From Methanoculleus oceani (GTDB lineage: Archaea > Halobacteriota > Methanomicrobia > Methanomicrobiales > Methanoculleaceae): 64,000 nt of DNA. A program made the position numbers and the translations under genes. The stretch is from NCBI RefSeq assembly GCF_023702065.1, contig NZ_QFDM01000002.1:620001-684000 (forward strand), in the 5' to 3' direction. Below are positions 62,058-64,000 of the stretch, in pieces. Under the pieces are notes generated by a model that was given only the letters and a program-made list of their open reading frames with translations, was not told the DNA's origin and ran no database searches. Each line of letters begins with the position of its first letter. The stretch's first letter is position 1.

Positions 62058-63578
62058 GTGAACAAATATTCTTTTGTCGCGAGAATGCCCGACGAACCGG
62101 GCGCGCTGCACCGCGCGGCCGAGATCGTCAAGTCCTATTCGGGCAACATCATCCGCATCCAGTACGACCGCAGGATCGATCCCGCCACGGTCTTCTTCGA
62201 GGTGACCGCCACCCCGGAGACCTATCGCCGGATGAAGGAAGACCTCCACGCGATCGGCTACCTCCAGGAATCGCTGCCCACGCTCGGGTTTCTCAAGTTC
62301 TCAGTACACGTCCCCCACGAGCCCGGATCCCTCTTCGAGCTCCTCACCTACATCACCGGGGCGGGGGCAAACATCGCCTACATAGACTTCGACGACCGGC
62401 GGTGCGACCCGGGCAGGGTCACCATCAGCTTGAACGTCGAAGAGACCGCGATCGTGGAGAGCCTCCTCGACCGGTTGAAGTCGCAGTACCGCCTCGAGAT
62501 CCTGGAGTACGACATGACCGGCGAGCAGCTCGACGACACCGTCTTCTACGTCAGGTTCGCCCAGGCGGTGCGGGGGCTGATCGGGACTGCCGAGGACGAG
62601 TTCCTGCTCTCTCTCCTGCAGGATGTCAACCACATCGTCCAGGAACTCAACAGCCTCGGCCAGGACCCGAAGGAGGTCTTCGAGTGCATCCTGCTCACCG
62701 GGAGGACGCTCCGGAACACAACAGGCGACCGGTTTTACGCGGACGTCCAACGCATCCGCTTGAGCGACGCCGTCGAGGTCTTCTGCTTCCAGATGCCGGG
62801 CGGCGGAAACATCTTCCTGCTCCGCGCTCCGGACGAGACCGTCATGATCGACACCGGATACGGGATCTACCACGAGGACGTCGTGCGGATGTTCCAGCAC
62901 TACAACCTCGGGGATCTCAAAAAGATCAGGAGGATCTACCTCACCCATGCCGACGCGGACCACTGCGGGGCGGGCGGGCTCTTCGATGCGAACGCGTATA
63001 TGCATGCCGGGTCCCGGGAGATCATCAGCCGGGCGAACCGGGCCTACGGCTCGCGCAGCGAGTCCTCGATCCTCGAAGAGGTCTACACGACCATCATCAA
63101 CCTCTTCTCGCACTTCACTCCGCCGGAGAACCTGGAGGTCTTCCCGGCGGAGAGAATCGGCACACGCTCGATCTTTCCCGTCCTTGCCCGGATTAAGGTC
63201 CACGACCTCGAATTCGAGGTCCTCGAGTCCCTGGGCGGGCACATGCACGGCCAGGTCTACTTCTTCTGTCCCGGGCACGGGATCATCTTCACCGCCGATA
63301 CGCTGATCAACTTCGGGAGCCTCGACGAAGACCGGAAACGCTACAACTCGCTGGCCGACTTCCTGGTGACGTCGGTCAACGTCGACAGCGACTGTGCACG
63401 CCGGGAGCGCAGGGCGTTGCTTGAACTGATCCGGAACCTGGACGAGGAACTCGCCCCGACCGGTCGCCGGTGCCTGATCGCGTGCGGTCACGGCGCCGTC
63501 TCCGTCCTCTCGGACGGGAAGATGGAAGCGGTCGCGCCGGTCGAGTGTTACCGGGCCAGGGAGTCAAAAGAGAGTTAG
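62058..63578 (+). CDS. ACT-ACT-metallo-beta-lactamase fusion protein
   Basis: A 506-residue protein. ACT1 (about 1-70): VARMPDEPGALHRAAEIVKSYSGNI. ACT2 (75-155): SVHVPHEPGSLFELLTYITGAGANI. A helical linker (165-235) follows. The MBL domain (about 245-430) has YLTHADADHCGAGGL as metal motif, FTADTLINFG and a late ACGHGAV. ACT domains usually bind amino acids, so the hydrolase may be ligand-controlled. Substrate unknown. GTG 62058 after CAGGTGA is preferred; GTG 62049 is possible. Confidence 0.82.
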   Translation: MNKYSFVARMPDEPGALHRAAEIVKSYSGNIIRIQYDRRIDPATVFFEVTATPETYRRMKEDLHAIGYLQESLPTLGFLKFSVHVPHEPGSLFELLTYITGAGANIAYIDFDDRRCDPGRVTISLNVEETAIVESLLDRLKSQYRLEILEYDMTGEQLDDTVFYVRFAQAVRGLIGTAEDEFLLSLLQDVNHIVQELNSLGQDPKEVFECILLTGRTLRNTTGDRFYADVQRIRLSDAVEVFCFQMPGGGNIFLLRAPDETVMIDTGYGIYHEDVVRMFQHYNLGDLKKIRRIYLTHADADHCGAGGLFDANAYMHAGSREIISRANRAYGSRSESSILEEVYTTIINLFSHFTPPENLEVFPAERIGTRSIFPVLARIKVHDLEFEVLESLGGHMHGQVYFFCPGHGIIFTADTLINFGSLDEDRKRYNSLADFLVTSVNVDSDCARRERRALLELIRNLDEELAPTGRRCLIACGHGAVSVLSDGKMEAVAPVECYRARESKES

Positions 63579-63629
63579 GCGGCAGCCCGGTTGCCGCTGG
63601 CGTACCGGACCCTCACCCCCGGGACGAGC

Positions 63630-64000
63630 TCAGTCGACCCGGACAAATCCCTCTTCCTCAACGATCGCCTGACCGTCGGGGCTGAGGATGAAGTCGATGT
63701 ACGCCTTCGCAAGGCCGGCTGCTTCACCCTTCGTGAACATGAACACTTCGCGTGCGATCGGATAGGTTCCGGCCTTCACGTTCTCGATCGTGGGTAGAAC
63801 GGCATCCCCGTTCACATCGACGGAGAGGCCCTTCACGGTGTTGTCGAGGTATCCGAGCCCGACGTACCCGACGGCACCCGGAGTCTGGGCGGTGGTCTGC
63901 GCCACAGCACCGTTCGAGTTCTTCTCAAGCTGGGTGTTGACGAAGTCCTCTTTCTGCATCACGGCTTCCTGGAAGTACTCGCGGGTTCCGGAAGCGCTGT
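63630..64000 (-). CDS. pstS: Phosphate ABC transporter substrate-binding protein PstS (partial)
   Basis: The 3' 123 codons of a gene that runs off the window end. SASGTREYFQEAVMQ (phosphate-binding SGTR motif), GAVGYVGLGYLDN and YPIAREVFMFTKGEAAGLAKAYIDFILSPDGQ are typical of PstS, which captures phosphate outside the membrane. The N-terminus and the transporter genes lie beyond 64000. Confidence 0.92.
   Translation of the reverse strand, partial: SASGTREYFQEAVMQKEDFVNTQLEKNSNGAVAQTTAQTPGAVGYVGLGYLDNTVKGLSVDVNGDAVLPTIENVKAGTYPIAREVFMFTKGEAAGLAKAYIDFILSPDGQAIVEEEGFVRVD

Overview
The window is a GC-rich stretch of a euryarchaeal chromosome, most likely from a methanogen of the order Methanomicrobiales; Methanoculleus or a close relative is my inference. 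The evidence is archaeal ribosomal proteins and RNA polymerase subunits D, N and K in the usual euryarchaeal super-operon. It also has an isopentenyl phosphate kinase mevalonate route, deoxyhypusine and diphthamide enzymes, an ATP-dependent DNA ligase beside family X DNA polymerase, TATA-type promoters with several near-leaderless starts, and GGTGATC-type ribosome binding sites.

Layout. 1-5.1 kb: GNAT acetyltransferase, metallo-beta-lactamase (MBL) protein, an Hsp20 with a long charged tail, a uracil-DNA-glycosylase-like protein and a DEAD-box helicase. 5.1-8.5 kb: a gene-poor gap, trehalose synthase TreT, an FkbM methyltransferase and an FKBP. 8.5-12 kb: PolX and DNA ligase. 12-15 kb: a class III aminotransferase with a P5C-dehydrogenase-like enzyme. 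15.1-19.2 kb: small proteins, then a tightly overlapping operon of winged-helix/FHA protein, membrane Ser/Thr kinase and K+ channel. 19.3-24.3 kb: SIMPL protein, MBL protein, MscS with DUF432, and a PAS sensor kinase that lacks its phospho-acceptor histidine. 24.4-30.9 kb: KH protein and hisE joined by an 18-bp tandem duplication, a DUF151 nuclease, a flippase-like protein, dph5 with a duplicated DUF357 protein, and dtxR-feoA/feoB.

31-32.4 kb: a solo TnpB transposon carrying a likely omega-RNA. 32.5-38.5 kb: SnoaL-like protein, a second PolX with a degenerate polymerase site, a degenerate UppS-like paralog convergent with genuine uppS, and two radical SAM enzymes. 38.7-40.2 kb: the arvA/B/C (oapA/B/C) GTPase cluster tied to vesicle formation in haloarchaea. 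40.4-44.3 kb: five consecutive CBS-domain genes. 44.3-44.8 kb: a palindrome-rich spacer.

44.8-59.3 kb: deoxyhypusine synthase, then tRNA-Ser, rps13-rps4-rps11-rpoD-rpl18e-rpl13-rps9-rpoN, tRNA-Pro, rpoK, eno, rps2, memo, mvk, ipk, fni, rnj, idsA and gltX, which is translation, transcription and isoprenoid lipid synthesis in one block. 59.4-64 kb: DUF2178/XRE pair, a truncated CARDB-type gene, TPR protein, flavodoxin, an ACT-ACT-MBL fusion and the 3' end of pstS.

The best candidates for something undescribed are the FHA/kinase/K+ channel operon, the two catalytically degenerate paralogs at 33.1-35.4 kb, the TnpB with a displaced RuvC-II glutamate, and the palindrome over the arv promoter. No database search was possible; family names rest on motif recognition.
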